From Paeniglutamicibacter antarcticus_C (GTDB taxonomy: Bacteria > Actinomycetota > Actinomycetes > Actinomycetales > Micrococcaceae): a DNA stretch of 64,000 nucleotides. Of this stretch, positions 16,182 to 24,671 are shown piece by piece; position 1 is the stretch's first letter, and each line of letters opens with the position of its first letter. Under the pieces are notes generated by a model, which worked only from the letters and a program-made list of their open reading frames with translations, made no database searches and was not told the origin of the DNA. The DNA is taken from positions 260,437 through 324,436 of the forward strand of contig NZ_BAABLK010000034.1 of the NCBI RefSeq assembly GCF_039544305.1. The letters are read 5' to 3'. Position numbers and translations under genes: made by a program.

Positions 16182-16850
16182 ATGGGATCAACTGCAAGCG
16201 ATGAACTAATTGGTACATGGGTTTCCGGCTGGGCTGGCGCACGAGGCTACGAGAGCAGGCACGAGGGCCGCGTCCATGCTGCGCTCCGTCATGACACCTC
16301 CGGTGACTGGGAATACGTCATTTACGAGCCATCCAATGATGAGTTGGTGGCAGTCGCCGAAACACTGCACAAGCATCCCAAGCGTCGGCTGACAGCGTTC
16401 GCCAATGAGACAACCACGCTTATCGAAGCGGCGCAGGCAGCCGGCCTCAAGGTCGTCAACGCGAACGAGATCCTTATGGTCACCGACATGAGCGGCCACG
16501 ATGTCGAAGAACCACGTCCGGCGGACGGATTCGCTTTCCAGATCGAACGCGACCAGTCGCACGCCTACGTATCCATCCACCCCGTGGACGAGCCGGAAGT
16601 CGTCGCCGCCAGCGGCCACGTCTCGGCAGTGAACGGGTTCGCCATCTTTGACCGCATCATAACCGCCCCCGATTTTCGTCGGCAAGGACTGGGCAGTCTT
16701 ACCATGCGCGCATTGGTCTCGCTTGCTCTGGAACATGATGTCGAAGAGGGCCTGTTGATCGCCAGCAACGACGGGCAACAGCTCTACAAGTCCCTGGGCT
16801 GGACGGACCTGGGCAACGTCGTGCTCTTTGAGGGCAAGCAGGAAGCCTAA
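16182..16850 (+). CDS. GNAT-family N-acetyltransferase
   Basis: This 222-residue protein has a divergent N-terminal half and a C-terminal GNAT fold. The acetyl-CoA loop is APDFRRQGLGSLTMRALVSL, and GLLIASNDGQQLYKSLGW is the typical C-terminal motif that closes the fold. The N-terminal half (residues 1-110) may be a second, degenerate GNAT-like unit, which is inference. The substrate is unknown. It stands alone between trhO (divergent) and a strong terminator. Confidence 0.82.
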   Translation: MGSTASDELIGTWVSGWAGARGYESRHEGRVHAALRHDTSGDWEYVIYEPSNDELVAVAETLHKHPKRRLTAFANETTTLIEAAQAAGLKVVNANEILMVTDMSGHDVEEPRPADGFAFQIERDQSHAYVSIHPVDEPEVVAASGHVSAVNGFAIFDRIITAPDFRRQGLGSLTMRALVSLALEHDVEEGLLIASNDGQQLYKSLGWTDLGNVVLFEGKQEA

Positions 16851-16867
16851 CCGGCTACGGAATATTC

Positions 16868-16909
16868 AATGGGCGGGTCTCACAGGTGCGAGACCCGCCC
16901 ATTTCTTTT
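16868..16909 (+). terminator. Rho-independent terminator after GNAT gene
   Basis: A perfect 14-bp stem (16868-16881 with 16890-16903), rich in G and C, has an eight-base loop and is followed by TCTTTT. It lies 18 bases after the GNAT stop codon. Confidence 0.88.
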
Positions 16910-16952
16910 GTTCCGGGCACGGTGCGGTGCCAGGTGATGCCACAATGAACCT

Positions 16953-19298
16953 GTGAACGAATATTCGGAACAGATCGCCCTGCTGGGCCATGGACCCACC
17001 CCCCAGGCGCTGCTCCATTCCCGGATCATCGAGGCCAGGGAAGCCTTGCCGGGCCCATGGCCCGACTGGGTGCACCCCGATGTACGGACCGCCTTCGAAC
17101 GGATTGGGGTGGCTTCCCCGTGGCTGCACCAGGTCCAGGCGGCCGACCTCGCCCACGAGGGCAGGAACACCATCGTCGCCACGGGCACCGCGTCGGGCAA
17201 GTCACTGGCCTACCAACTGCCGGCGCTCAACTCGATCCACGTCTCTTCCCTGCAAAACCAGGCCAGCCTGATCCCCAACGACGCCACGGTGCTGTATCTG
17301 GCCCCGACCAAAGCATTGGCCGCCGACCAGCTTACTGCCATCGAGGGGTTTGCACTGCCAACGGTTCGGGCGGCAAGCTACGACGGGGACACCGAGGTTT
17401 CGGCCAGACGATGGATCCGCGACCATTCGAACTTCATTCTCTCCAATCCCGACATGCTCCACTTCGGCATCCTACCCAACCACACTTGGTGGGCCCGCGT
17501 ACTGCGCCGGCTCAAGTTCGTCATCATCGACGAAGCACATTCCTACCGAGGGGTCTTCGGGTCCAACATCGCGAACCTGCTGCGCCGTCTCCGGCGAATC
17601 TGTGCCCACTACGGCGCCGACCCGGTGTTTATCGGAGCCTCAGCCACCAGTGCAGACCCGGCCGCATCGTTCTCCAAGCTCATCGGCGCACCGGCGACCG
17701 AGGTCACCAACGACTTCTCCCCTAAGGGATCCGTCACCATTGCCCTGTGGGAACCGCCGTTGACTGACCTGCACGGCGAGAACGGGGCGCCCACAAGACG
17801 CACCGTGATCGCAGAGACCTCAAACCTGCTGGCCAACTTGGTCTGCTCCCAGATAAGGACACTGGCCTTCATCAAGTCCAGACGGGGCGCCGAAACCATT
17901 GCAACGATCACCCGTTCGATGGTGGACCAGGTCCACCCGTCCCTTCCCGACAGGGTTGCCGCATACCGCTCCGGATACCTGCCTGCCGAGCGCCGTGAGC
18001 TGGAGAATGCACTGCGCAACGGATCACTTCTCGGAGTGGCTTCGACCTCCGCCTTGGAACTGGGCATCGACGTTGCAGGCCTCGATGCCGTGCTGGTAGC
18101 GGGATGGCCCGGAACCCGGGCTTCCTTCTTCCAACAGATTGGACGGGCCGGCCGCGCGGGACAAGACTCACTGGCGGTGTTGGTAGCCAGCGACGATCCT
18201 CTTGATACCTACCTGGTCAACCACCCCGAAGCGATTTTCGAGGCTGGGGTCGAGGCGACCGTTTTCGATCCGGAAAACCCCTACGTTCTCTCCGGGCACC
18301 TCTGCGCAGCCGCGGAGGAACTTCCTTTGCGCGTTGAGGACCTCGAGGCCTTCGGCTCCACCGCCCAGGGACTACTCGATTCCTTGGTGGAGCGTGGCTT
18401 CCTTCGCCGCCGTCCTGCCGGCTGGTTCTGGACACACCCTCAGCACGCTGCATCCATGGTGAGCCTGCGCGCCGACGGAGGCGGGCCGGTGAGCATCATC
18501 GAGTCCGATACCGGTGCGCTGCTTGGCACCATGGACTCCCCCCAAACGCACTACCAGGCGCATGCCGGGGCCATCTATGTCCACCAAGGCGCCACCTATG
18601 TGGTCGATGAGCTAAATGAAACCGACCACTGCGTCATGGTGACCCGCGCCAACCCCGACTTCTACACCCAGGCCCGTGACATCACCACCGTCGAGGTCGT
18701 GACCACGGACCGTTCCAGGCAGTGGGGACCGATCACCGCCAATTTCGGGGATGTGGTGGTAACAACGCAAGTGGTTTCCTTCCAACGCAAGTCGGTGATG
18801 AGCAACGAGATCCTCTCAGAGGAGCCGCTGGAGCTCGAGTCGCGGGACTTGCACACCAAGTCCGTGTGGTTCACAATTCCGGAGAAACGCCTTCTTGCCG
18901 CCGGTATTTGCCAGGAGGAGTTCCCTGGCTCACTGCATGCTGCGGAACATGCTGCCATCGGACTGCTGCCGTTGGTGGCTTCCAGCGACAGGTGGGATAT
19001 CGGAGGGGTTTCAACGGCGCTCCACATGGATACTGGGATGCCGACGATCTTCGTGTACGACGGCCATCCCGGTGGTGCCGGCTTTGCCGAGCGCGGCTTC
19101 GAACGGGCGAGGGGTTGGCTGGGTGCCACACGCGATGCCATCCTCGCCTGCGAATGCTCCACAGGTTGCCCCTCGTGCGTGCAGTCCCCCAAATGCGGGA
19201 ACAAGAACAACCCGCTGGACAAGGCAGGAGCCGTGCGGCTGCTCTCGGCCGTCCTGCAGGAAGCCCAACGGGCGGTCGGGCCGGCACCTGCGGCCTAA
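16953..19298 (+). CDS. MrfA/YprA-type DEAD-box helicase with DUF1998 domain
   Basis: This 781-residue superfamily 2 helicase has Walker A ATGTASGKS (K83) and a DEAH box in VIIDEAHSYRG. Helicase C-terminal motifs ASTSALELGIDV and QQIGRAGRAG follow. The C-terminal DUF1998 region ends in a cysteine cluster, CECSTGCPSCVQSPKC, matching the MrfA family, whose Bacillus member unwinds DNA 3' to 5' and takes part in mitomycin C repair. The GTG start has CACAAT six bases before it, so a leaderless message is possible. Convergent tad genes follow; this helicase-tad pairing is conserved across actinobacteria, although no functional link is proven. Confidence 0.92.
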   Translation: MNEYSEQIALLGHGPTPQALLHSRIIEAREALPGPWPDWVHPDVRTAFERIGVASPWLHQVQAADLAHEGRNTIVATGTASGKSLAYQLPALNSIHVSSLQNQASLIPNDATVLYLAPTKALAADQLTAIEGFALPTVRAASYDGDTEVSARRWIRDHSNFILSNPDMLHFGILPNHTWWARVLRRLKFVIIDEAHSYRGVFGSNIANLLRRLRRICAHYGADPVFIGASATSADPAASFSKLIGAPATEVTNDFSPKGSVTIALWEPPLTDLHGENGAPTRRTVIAETSNLLANLVCSQIRTLAFIKSRRGAETIATITRSMVDQVHPSLPDRVAAYRSGYLPAERRELENALRNGSLLGVASTSALELGIDVAGLDAVLVAGWPGTRASFFQQIGRAGRAGQDSLAVLVASDDPLDTYLVNHPEAIFEAGVEATVFDPENPYVLSGHLCAAAEELPLRVEDLEAFGSTAQGLLDSLVERGFLRRRPAGWFWTHPQHAASMVSLRADGGGPVSIIESDTGALLGTMDSPQTHYQAHAGAIYVHQGATYVVDELNETDHCVMVTRANPDFYTQARDITTVEVVTTDRSRQWGPITANFGDVVVTTQVVSFQRKSVMSNEILSEEPLELESRDLHTKSVWFTIPEKRLLAAGICQEEFPGSLHAAEHAAIGLLPLVASSDRWDIGGVSTALHMDTGMPTIFVYDGHPGGAGFAERGFERARGWLGATRDAILACECSTGCPSCVQSPKCGNKNNPLDKAGAVRLLSAVLQEAQRAVGPAPAA

Positions 19299-19337
19299 TG
19301 GCTCTACCGCCGCCGTCGGTTTTCCCCTTGGCACATT

Positions 19338-19745
19338 CTATTCCCGGAGCCAAGGTTGTGGCGGCGGCCCCGCCTTGGCCACCGAGTGGGCACGGGCCAG
19401 CGTCGGCAACCAGCCCACCGGTGCGACAGGTACTTCCACCCGCACCATCACAATCTCACCACCCGGGCCTTGCCTCGAGCAACCGGCAAGCGTCGCGTCG
19501 TTGGCAACGCTGGTGGCGGCCGCCACCACGCATGGATCTCCGGGAAACAACAGGCGGGCGGCATCTGCCGCTGCCAGGGCAGCCAAATCGGCTGCCGTGC
19601 CTGCCTTGGCCCCTGCTTGGGCGACGGCGGTGAACATCAACACCACGAGCAGTCCGAGAGCAGCCACGCACACCACGGCAAGCATGAGCACCGTTCCGCT
19701 GCCGCGCTGGGTGTGCGCGGCGCCGGAGCCAGGGGCCGGACTCAT
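19338..19745 (-). CDS. TadE-like helicase/secretion-neighbourhood protein (Rv3654c type)
   Basis: This 135-residue protein has a short polar N-terminus with RGSGTVLMLAVVCVAALGL, a pilin-like hydrophobic helix at about residues 14-45, and then an extracytoplasmic domain with a two-cysteine pair (GDPCVVAAA, LAGCSRQG). It matches the small protein found next to the helicase and Tad genes in actinobacteria. It is probably a minor pilin-like component of the Flp pilus. It is the last gene of the tad operon and overlaps the preceding gene by four bases (ATGA). Confidence 0.8.
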   Translation of the reverse strand: MSPAPGSGAAHTQRGSGTVLMLAVVCVAALGLLVVLMFTAVAQAGAKAGTAADLAALAAADAARLLFPGDPCVVAAATSVANDATLAGCSRQGPGGEIVMVRVEVPVAPVGWLPTLARAHSVAKAGPPPQPWLRE

Positions 19746-20086
19746 GGCAGGTTTTCGTGGCGTGCGCTGGCTTCTGCCCGCAGCTCGATATCGCCAAGCA
19801 GCGGCAGCTGGACCGCCGAACGCACTACCACGCGGCCGTAGCCGCCTGACTCCCCGCAGCTGACGCTGATTCGTTCCCCGGCAATGCGGTGGGCCGTCCC
19901 GATGGCTTCGGAGGCAGCGGTGCCGCGGGCCAGTTCCCTAGCCGCGGCACTTGCTGCCTGCTGGATACGGACCTGCTGGCCACCCACGGCACCGGCTCCT
20001 GCTGCAACGGCCAGCAGGATCGCCACAGCCGGCAACAGCACGGCCACTTCGGCGGTGCTGGATCCGGCCTCCGGGTATCTTGCCAT
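19742..20086 (-). CDS. TadE-family minor pilin
   Basis: This 114-residue protein starts with GSSTAEVAVLLPAVAILL, where the glutamate five residues after the glycine and the following hydrophobic helix are typical of TadE/Flp-type pseudopilins processed by a TadV-like peptidase. The rest is a small extracytoplasmic domain. No prepilin peptidase gene is in the window. It lies 18 bases downstream of the pilin gene and overlaps the next gene by four bases. Confidence 0.83.
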   Translation of the reverse strand: MARYPEAGSSTAEVAVLLPAVAILLAVAAGAGAVGGQQVRIQQAASAAARELARGTAASEAIGTAHRIAGERISVSCGESGGYGRVVVRSAVQLPLLGDIELRAEASARHENLP

Positions 20087-20104
20087 GGCGCATCTCCTTC
20101 GTAC

Positions 20105-20329
20105 CTAGAAGGACAATGCCTGGCGGATCAGGCCCATCAGCATTCCACGCACGTCACCACTGGAGAGGATGCTCACCAGCAGTCCGGCGAAAGCCACGGC
20201 CGCAAGGGTGACGATGGCAAATTCAGCGGTGGTGCTGCCTTCCTCGCCGGAGAACATTGCTTCGGATGGCTTCGCTGGCTCGTGCAGATCGATGTGCCCG
20301 GGGGCAGTTTCGGTATCGTCGTTTTCCAT
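20105..20329 (-). CDS. DUF4244 Flp-like pilin
   Basis: This 74-residue protein is the likely major pilin. The sequence EEGSTTAEFAIVTLAAVAFAG has a processing-site glycine followed by a glutamate at +5 and a hydrophobic helix, and the mature peptide would be only about 45 residues, as in Flp pilins. The ATG at 20329 has AGGAG seven bases upstream and defines the start; the longer open frame is not conserved-looking. A gap of 230 bases with a GC-rich hairpin separates it from tadC, so it may have its own promoter or be expressed at a different level from the assembly genes. Confidence 0.85.
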   Translation of the reverse strand: MENDDTETAPGHIDLHEPAKPSEAMFSGEEGSTTAEFAIVTLAAVAFAGLLVSILSSGDVRGMLMGLIRQALSF

Positions 20330-20443
20330 GGTTTTCTCCTTGAATGGGTCGTTGTCCTGATTGCTCCTGGAATGAGGGGGTCGGTCCGGGTGCCCGCCGG
20401 TGGGCGTTGCCCGGCTCCCAACACGAGTCTGGGGATTGCCCAA

Positions 20444-20458
20444 GCCCCTCGGGAGGGG
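20444..20458. terminator. GC-rich hairpin between tadC and the pilin gene
   Basis: CCCCTC (20445-20450) faces GAGGGG (20453-20458). It lies in the leader between the end of tadC and the pilin gene. It has no T-run, so it could equally be an RNA processing or stability element. Confidence 0.35.
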
Positions 20459-20560
20459 GGCACTGTCAACTGGGGATAACTCTCTGCCCAGCTTTCCCTC
20501 TGGCGGCCCCCGGATCCCCCGTGCGGGAAAGATCACGCGCAAGCCGCCGCCGTAGGCATA

Positions 20561-21124
20561 CTAGAAGTCCGGGAGCAAGGAGACCACCACGGGCACGACC
20601 CCCAAGCAAATGAACGCCGGCAGCGCACACAATCCCAGCGGGATCATCAGCTTGATCCCGAATTCCGCCCCGCGTGCCTCGGCCTGGCGTACGCCCCGTT
20701 TGCGCGCAGCCACGGCGGAGGAACGCAACAGTGCCGCCGCAGGAACACCGGAGAGCCTGGTGAGCCGCAGCGACTGCTCAAGTTCACGCGCCGTCCCGTC
20801 GCCCTGGGACCATGCCCTGTCCCATCCCACGTTCAGGTCCAACGCCCGGGTAACTGCCAGAAGGGAGTCGTACCCCGGGACATTGGCTCCGACGATGCGA
20901 AGCACCAAGCCAATCGGGAGTCCCGAATCGAGCAGTGTCGCGCACATTTCCAGCACCAGCGGGAGCGGTTCGGCCGGAACCCCGCCGCCGCTGCCTGGCG
21001 CGCCCAGCGTGGAGGTGCCCGTATGATCGCTTGCTTCCTCGGCGTGCGCGGACCGGGTCGAAGACCCAATCCAGAGCCATACCGCGGCTCCCGCCAGAAT
21101 CACTGCCACCAGTGCCGGAATCAC
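20561..21124 (-). CDS. TadC-like type II secretion F-family inner-membrane protein
   Basis: This 187-residue protein is one of two platform proteins of the Flp pilus assembly machine. It has an N-terminal helix (PALVAVILAGAAVWLWIGS), a T2SSF domain with PLPLVLEMCATLLDSGLPIG, and a C-terminal membrane segment LMIPLGLCALPAFICLGVVPVVVS. I place the start at the GTG at 21124 because its GTGA overlaps the tadB stop, giving translational coupling. It is shorter than enterobacterial TadC, as usual in this actinobacterial locus. Confidence 0.85.
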   Translation of the reverse strand: MIPALVAVILAGAAVWLWIGSSTRSAHAEEASDHTGTSTLGAPGSGGGVPAEPLPLVLEMCATLLDSGLPIGLVLRIVGANVPGYDSLLAVTRALDLNVGWDRAWSQGDGTARELEQSLRLTRLSGVPAAALLRSSAVAARKRGVRQAEARGAEFGIKLMIPLGLCALPAFICLGVVPVVVSLLPDF

Positions 21125-21864
21125 GAGGGAACCTTTTTGGTGATGGTTTGGAGCAGCCGCGCGCACCACAAGCGGTTTCCCAGCCACAGGCACACTCCGA
21201 AAAGAAGCGCGACGCGGCCCACCGGGTGGGTGGTGAGAACCGACAAGGGGTTGATACCCAGTAATTGCCCCAAGCCCAGGCCGATCCCCGGCAGGTAGGT
21301 AAGTAACTTGCTGGTGGCCCTGGGACCGGCGAGGGCAGATTGCAGGGCCCGGTGCATGTCAGCCGAGGTTTCCGCGTCATCGGCGACTGTCTCAAGCAGG
21401 TCGGCAAGCGCAGCCCCGGATTCCTCACAGATGGCCAATGACCAGGCCAAGCGCGCCCACAGCCTGTGGCCCTGTGTATGGGCGCAGACATGGGAGACCA
21501 ATCCTTGCTGCAGGGTTCCCCCGATACGTAGTTGGGCAAGTGCGCCCGTGGCTGCGCGGTGGATGTCGACGGCGCACCGGCCCGAATCCGATGACCACAG
21601 CCCGGCGAGCAGTTCAAAGGCCGTGGCAGGACTGGTGCCGGCACGCAGCATCGCCGCAAGTTGTCTGACGAATTTCGCGTATTCGTCGGTGTCACCGGCC
21701 TCATCCCTGCGTTGGCGTCGGAGGTTTCGAGGAAACAAGATCAGTCTAGGGTTCCCCTCGCCCCGGGGCCGCACTGTCTTCGTAGTGCCGAACCTGTTCC
21801 CGGGACCCAGCCATAGCCAGGTCGCGGCACCCAGCAGCAGCATTGCAAGGCCTTGGATCACCAT
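21121..21864 (-). CDS. tadB: TadB-like type II secretion F-family inner-membrane protein
   Basis: This 247-residue membrane protein starts with a helix (IQGLAMLLLGAATWLWLGP), continues with a T2SSF domain (AKFVRQLAAMLRAGTSPATA and later EESGAALADLLETVADDAET), and ends with two membrane segments around YLPGIGLGLGQLLGINPL. With TadC it forms the platform on which TadA drives pilin assembly. The open frame runs far upstream antisense to or within tadA, but the protein starts at the ATG at 21864, overlapping the tadA stop by seven bases; the next codon, GTG, is an alternative. Confidence 0.88.
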   Translation of the reverse strand: MVIQGLAMLLLGAATWLWLGPGNRFGTTKTVRPRGEGNPRLILFPRNLRRQRRDEAGDTDEYAKFVRQLAAMLRAGTSPATAFELLAGLWSSDSGRCAVDIHRAATGALAQLRIGGTLQQGLVSHVCAHTQGHRLWARLAWSLAICEESGAALADLLETVADDAETSADMHRALQSALAGPRATSKLLTYLPGIGLGLGQLLGINPLSVLTTHPVGRVALLFGVCLWLGNRLWCARLLQTITKKVPS

Positions 21865-23126
21865 GGGCTCACCTGCCCTGCGGCACTGAGACGAGCCCGG
21901 AACCAAGCAAGGGCCTCGGGGTCTCCGGTTCCCGAACCGCCCTCGTGGATCATGCGCACCGCAAGGTTCCCGTTCCCGGCCAGGAGAAGCTGGCCCAGTT
22001 GGACCGGTCCCCTGATGCCCGTGGCGCGGTTGCGTGAGACGTGGATGAGCACGTCCAGGGCGCTGGCGGCTTGCAACGCCGTGGCCCCGGCATCCAAGCC
22101 GGCAAGTGCCCCCATGGCTGCCAGCCTTGCAGGTACCGCACCGACGCTGTTGGCGTGCAGGGTTCCGGCAGCCCCTTCGTGCCCGGTGTTCATGGCGCCG
22201 AGGAATTCGCGCACCTCGGCGCCACGGCATTCGCCAACGACCAGCCGGTCGGGGCGCATGCGCAGTGCTTGGCGCACCAGGACCTGGAGCCCGATCTCCC
22301 CGGCGCCCTCCACGTTCCCGCCACGGCTTTGCATCCCCACCAGGTGGGGATGGATGGGAGTCAGTTCCTGGGAGTCCTCGACCACGATGATCCGTTGGTT
22401 CCCCGGCACCCGGGACAGCATCGCTGCCAGCAACGTGGTCTTTCCCGCCCCGGTGCCACCGGAGACCAGGAAGTTGAGTTTGGCGGCCACGACGGCCTCG
22501 AGGGCTGCCAACCATGCCGGGTCCGGGACCAGGTCCTGGAGCTGCTGGTTCCCGGCTGCCTTGACGCGGATGGAGAGCAGCGGACCTCCCGTAGAGATCG
22601 GGGGAAGCACCGCGTGGATGCGGTAGTTGCCCAGGGTGACATCGACGAACGGCTGGGCGTCATCGAGCCGGCGTCCCCCGGCCGCGGCTAGCCGTACGGC
22701 GAGCGCGCGGACCTGCGCCGGTTCTCCGAAAGCCAGCTCAGAAGCATGCATCCCCTCATTGCCATCGACCCACACCCGGCCATTGGCATCGATGAGGACG
22801 TCGGTGGTTCCCGGGACCCGGGCGAGTGGCTCGAGAATGCCGAGCCCATGGATGTCATCGCTGAGGTTGCGAAGCATCTCCGTGCTGCTGGCCGCGCCCA
22901 TCGCGCTGCCCGAGGAGCGCACCGCGCCAGCCAACTCGACCTGGTTGAGCCCGCTTGCGCTCTCCATGGCCCTGCGCCGAACCTCTTCGAGCACCTTCGG
23001 CACAGCCCCGGGTACCCGCGACGGGACGGGAGCAGACCAACGTCGTCGTCCGGAGCCCGTGCGCGATGCACCAGCGCCCGCGGGATCCCATGGGTATCCC
23101 GGTGCCGGAGGAAGATTCGAGCTCAT
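21858..23126 (-). CDS. tadA: TadA-family secretion ATPase (CpaF-like)
   Basis: This 422-residue hexameric ATPase powers Flp pilus assembly. Walker A is SGGTGAGKTT (residues 222-231), the Asp box/Walker B region includes RIIVVEDSQEL and RPDRLVVGECRGAEV, and the conserved histidine-containing GAAGTLHANS follows. The N-terminal 95 residues are variable. Its ATG overlaps the stop of ssd by four bases (ATGA), so ssd, tadA, tadB and tadC form one tightly coupled operon. Confidence 0.93.
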   Translation of the reverse strand: MSSNLPPAPGYPWDPAGAGASRTGSGRRRWSAPVPSRVPGAVPKVLEEVRRRAMESASGLNQVELAGAVRSSGSAMGAASSTEMLRNLSDDIHGLGILEPLARVPGTTDVLIDANGRVWVDGNEGMHASELAFGEPAQVRALAVRLAAAGGRRLDDAQPFVDVTLGNYRIHAVLPPISTGGPLLSIRVKAAGNQQLQDLVPDPAWLAALEAVVAAKLNFLVSGGTGAGKTTLLAAMLSRVPGNQRIIVVEDSQELTPIHPHLVGMQSRGGNVEGAGEIGLQVLVRQALRMRPDRLVVGECRGAEVREFLGAMNTGHEGAAGTLHANSVGAVPARLAAMGALAGLDAGATALQAASALDVLIHVSRNRATGIRGPVQLGQLLLAGNGNLAVRMIHEGGSGTGDPEALAWFRARLSAAGQVSPW

Positions 23127-24499
23127 GCCGCACTCTCGCTCTCGTACCGGTCAAAGGTTCCAAGCCGCGTCACGGTGCGGCGAATCGAACGGCTCACCAA
23201 CACGGTCATCAGGGAACCCTCTGCCGTGGCCCGCTCGATGCGCCGCTTCGGGGGAAAATAGCCGCCCAGCTCGATGCCCGCCCGTTGGGCCAGGACCCGG
23301 GTGTCGGTGCCCGGGGCAAGCTTGCCGGAAAGGACCAGTCGCCAAGCAGCTGCATGGACCCCGGGACGCTGCCCGGTGCCTTCACGTGCGGCTCCGGGAC
23401 GGGCGGAGAGCATCAGCAAGCGTGTGTTCGCCAGCGCGACCACGGAGGCCGGGACCCCGATCAGGTGCCCGGCGTCAATGATGATTCGTTCGTAGATGCG
23501 GCGCGATGCTGCCAAGACCTCGGTCAGCAGCGCTTCGGAAGGCACGAAGCATCCGGGGCTGCGCACCCAGGACAGCACCGCGGTGCCCTGTGACAACGGC
23601 AGGATCTCCGCAAGTTGGCTCGGGGAGAGTTGCCCGCGGGAGTTCTCCAGGTCCTCCCATCCCAGCCCGTCGGGTTCCCTGGCCCGCAGCATCGGCCACA
23701 GCCCGGGTGAATGCGGGTCTGCGTCCAGGAGCAGAGTCCGGTATCCATCCAGCGTTGCGGTGGCGGCCAGCAGTGCGGCGAAGGTGCTTGTTCCGGCCCC
23801 GCCCCCTGCCCCGGCGACGATCGTGGTGTGCGCCTTTCCGCAGTGCAGTCCCAGCTCGCCCAGGTACTCCCCGAGCCAGGCGCCTGCCTGGGGCAGCACC
23901 GCCACGCGGGCACCGGGGCAGCTGGCCGCAGCACGCCACAGCACATCCTGGTGTTCCTCCTGGCCGGTGAGCACCAGGGTGGAGCCGGCGAACCGGGCAT
24001 CGATTTCTGCCACGCAATCCGATCCGACAAGGATCACCTCCTGGAGATGTTCGGCTGCCTGGTCGGCATTGCGGCACGGCGCCAGGGCGATCCCCGCGCC
24101 CACGGCAACACTTGCGAGCACCTGAGAGAGCTCCACATCCCGGCTGAACACGATGGCGCCGGCCAGTTCCGCCGGCCTGCCCGTTGCCGCGTTCCCCGCA
24201 GAACGTGCGGGACCCGGCATCCCCAGGGGCTCACCGGCACGGAACTTCCCGCCGCTCGCCCCGAGTGCAGGTGCGGGCACCGTTGGCTCCGCAACGGAAA
24301 CCGCCGTCGGCAGGCCGGTGTGGAGGGCAGCTCGGTCGGCCGATTCCTGCTCTCCCGGGGATATCACTTGGAGCCAGGCGGCCGCCTCACGACGGCGCTG
24401 CCCCGACGCCGGCGCCTCTTGGGAAGTACGCGTTGCACGCAGTGCCGGCAATTGCAGATTCCGCTTCCTTTGCTTCGGCGGGCTGGCCACAAATCGCAT
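23123..24499 (-). CDS. ssd: Ssd/CpaE-like P-loop protein of the tad locus
   Basis: This protein of about 458 residues belongs to the actinobacterial septum-site-determining/CpaE family, MinD-like ATPases that localise pilus machinery and, in mycobacteria, affect division. The central receiver-like region begins around AIVFSRDVELSQVLASV. The nucleotide loop reads VAGAGGGAGTSTFAALLA: the lysine usual in KGGxGKST loops is missing, so ATP binding may be weak or absent. LLLDADPHSPGL supplies the Walker A' aspartate region. I chose the ATG at 24499; the first 110 residues are low in conservation and the true start may lie further in. Confidence 0.8.
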   Translation of the reverse strand: MRFVASPPKQRKRNLQLPALRATRTSQEAPASGQRRREAAAWLQVISPGEQESADRAALHTGLPTAVSVAEPTVPAPALGASGGKFRAGEPLGMPGPARSAGNAATGRPAELAGAIVFSRDVELSQVLASVAVGAGIALAPCRNADQAAEHLQEVILVGSDCVAEIDARFAGSTLVLTGQEEHQDVLWRAAASCPGARVAVLPQAGAWLGEYLGELGLHCGKAHTTIVAGAGGGAGTSTFAALLAATATLDGYRTLLLDADPHSPGLWPMLRAREPDGLGWEDLENSRGQLSPSQLAEILPLSQGTAVLSWVRSPGCFVPSEALLTEVLAASRRIYERIIIDAGHLIGVPASVVALANTRLLMLSARPGAAREGTGQRPGVHAAAWRLVLSGKLAPGTDTRVLAQRAGIELGGYFPPKRRIERATAEGSLMTVLVSRSIRRTVTRLGTFDRYESESAA

Positions 24500-24671
24500 T
24501 TGTTCGCCCTGCCTCTCAGGTTGCTGCCCCGCCCCATCTCGAGTGAAGCCCCTGTCCGCTGCCTCGGGACAACACCGGGTCCGCTGCCGGCACCGGGTGT
24601 GCGGGGAGGAGCCATCGGGGGCCAGGGTGTTGCGAAGGGTGTTGCCCGCTGCCGAACTGCAAGAATGAAGC

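Noticed and set aside
20464..20469. TTGACA on the minus strand ahead of the pilin gene as a -35 box
   Set aside because: No -10 sequence is found 16-18 bases downstream.
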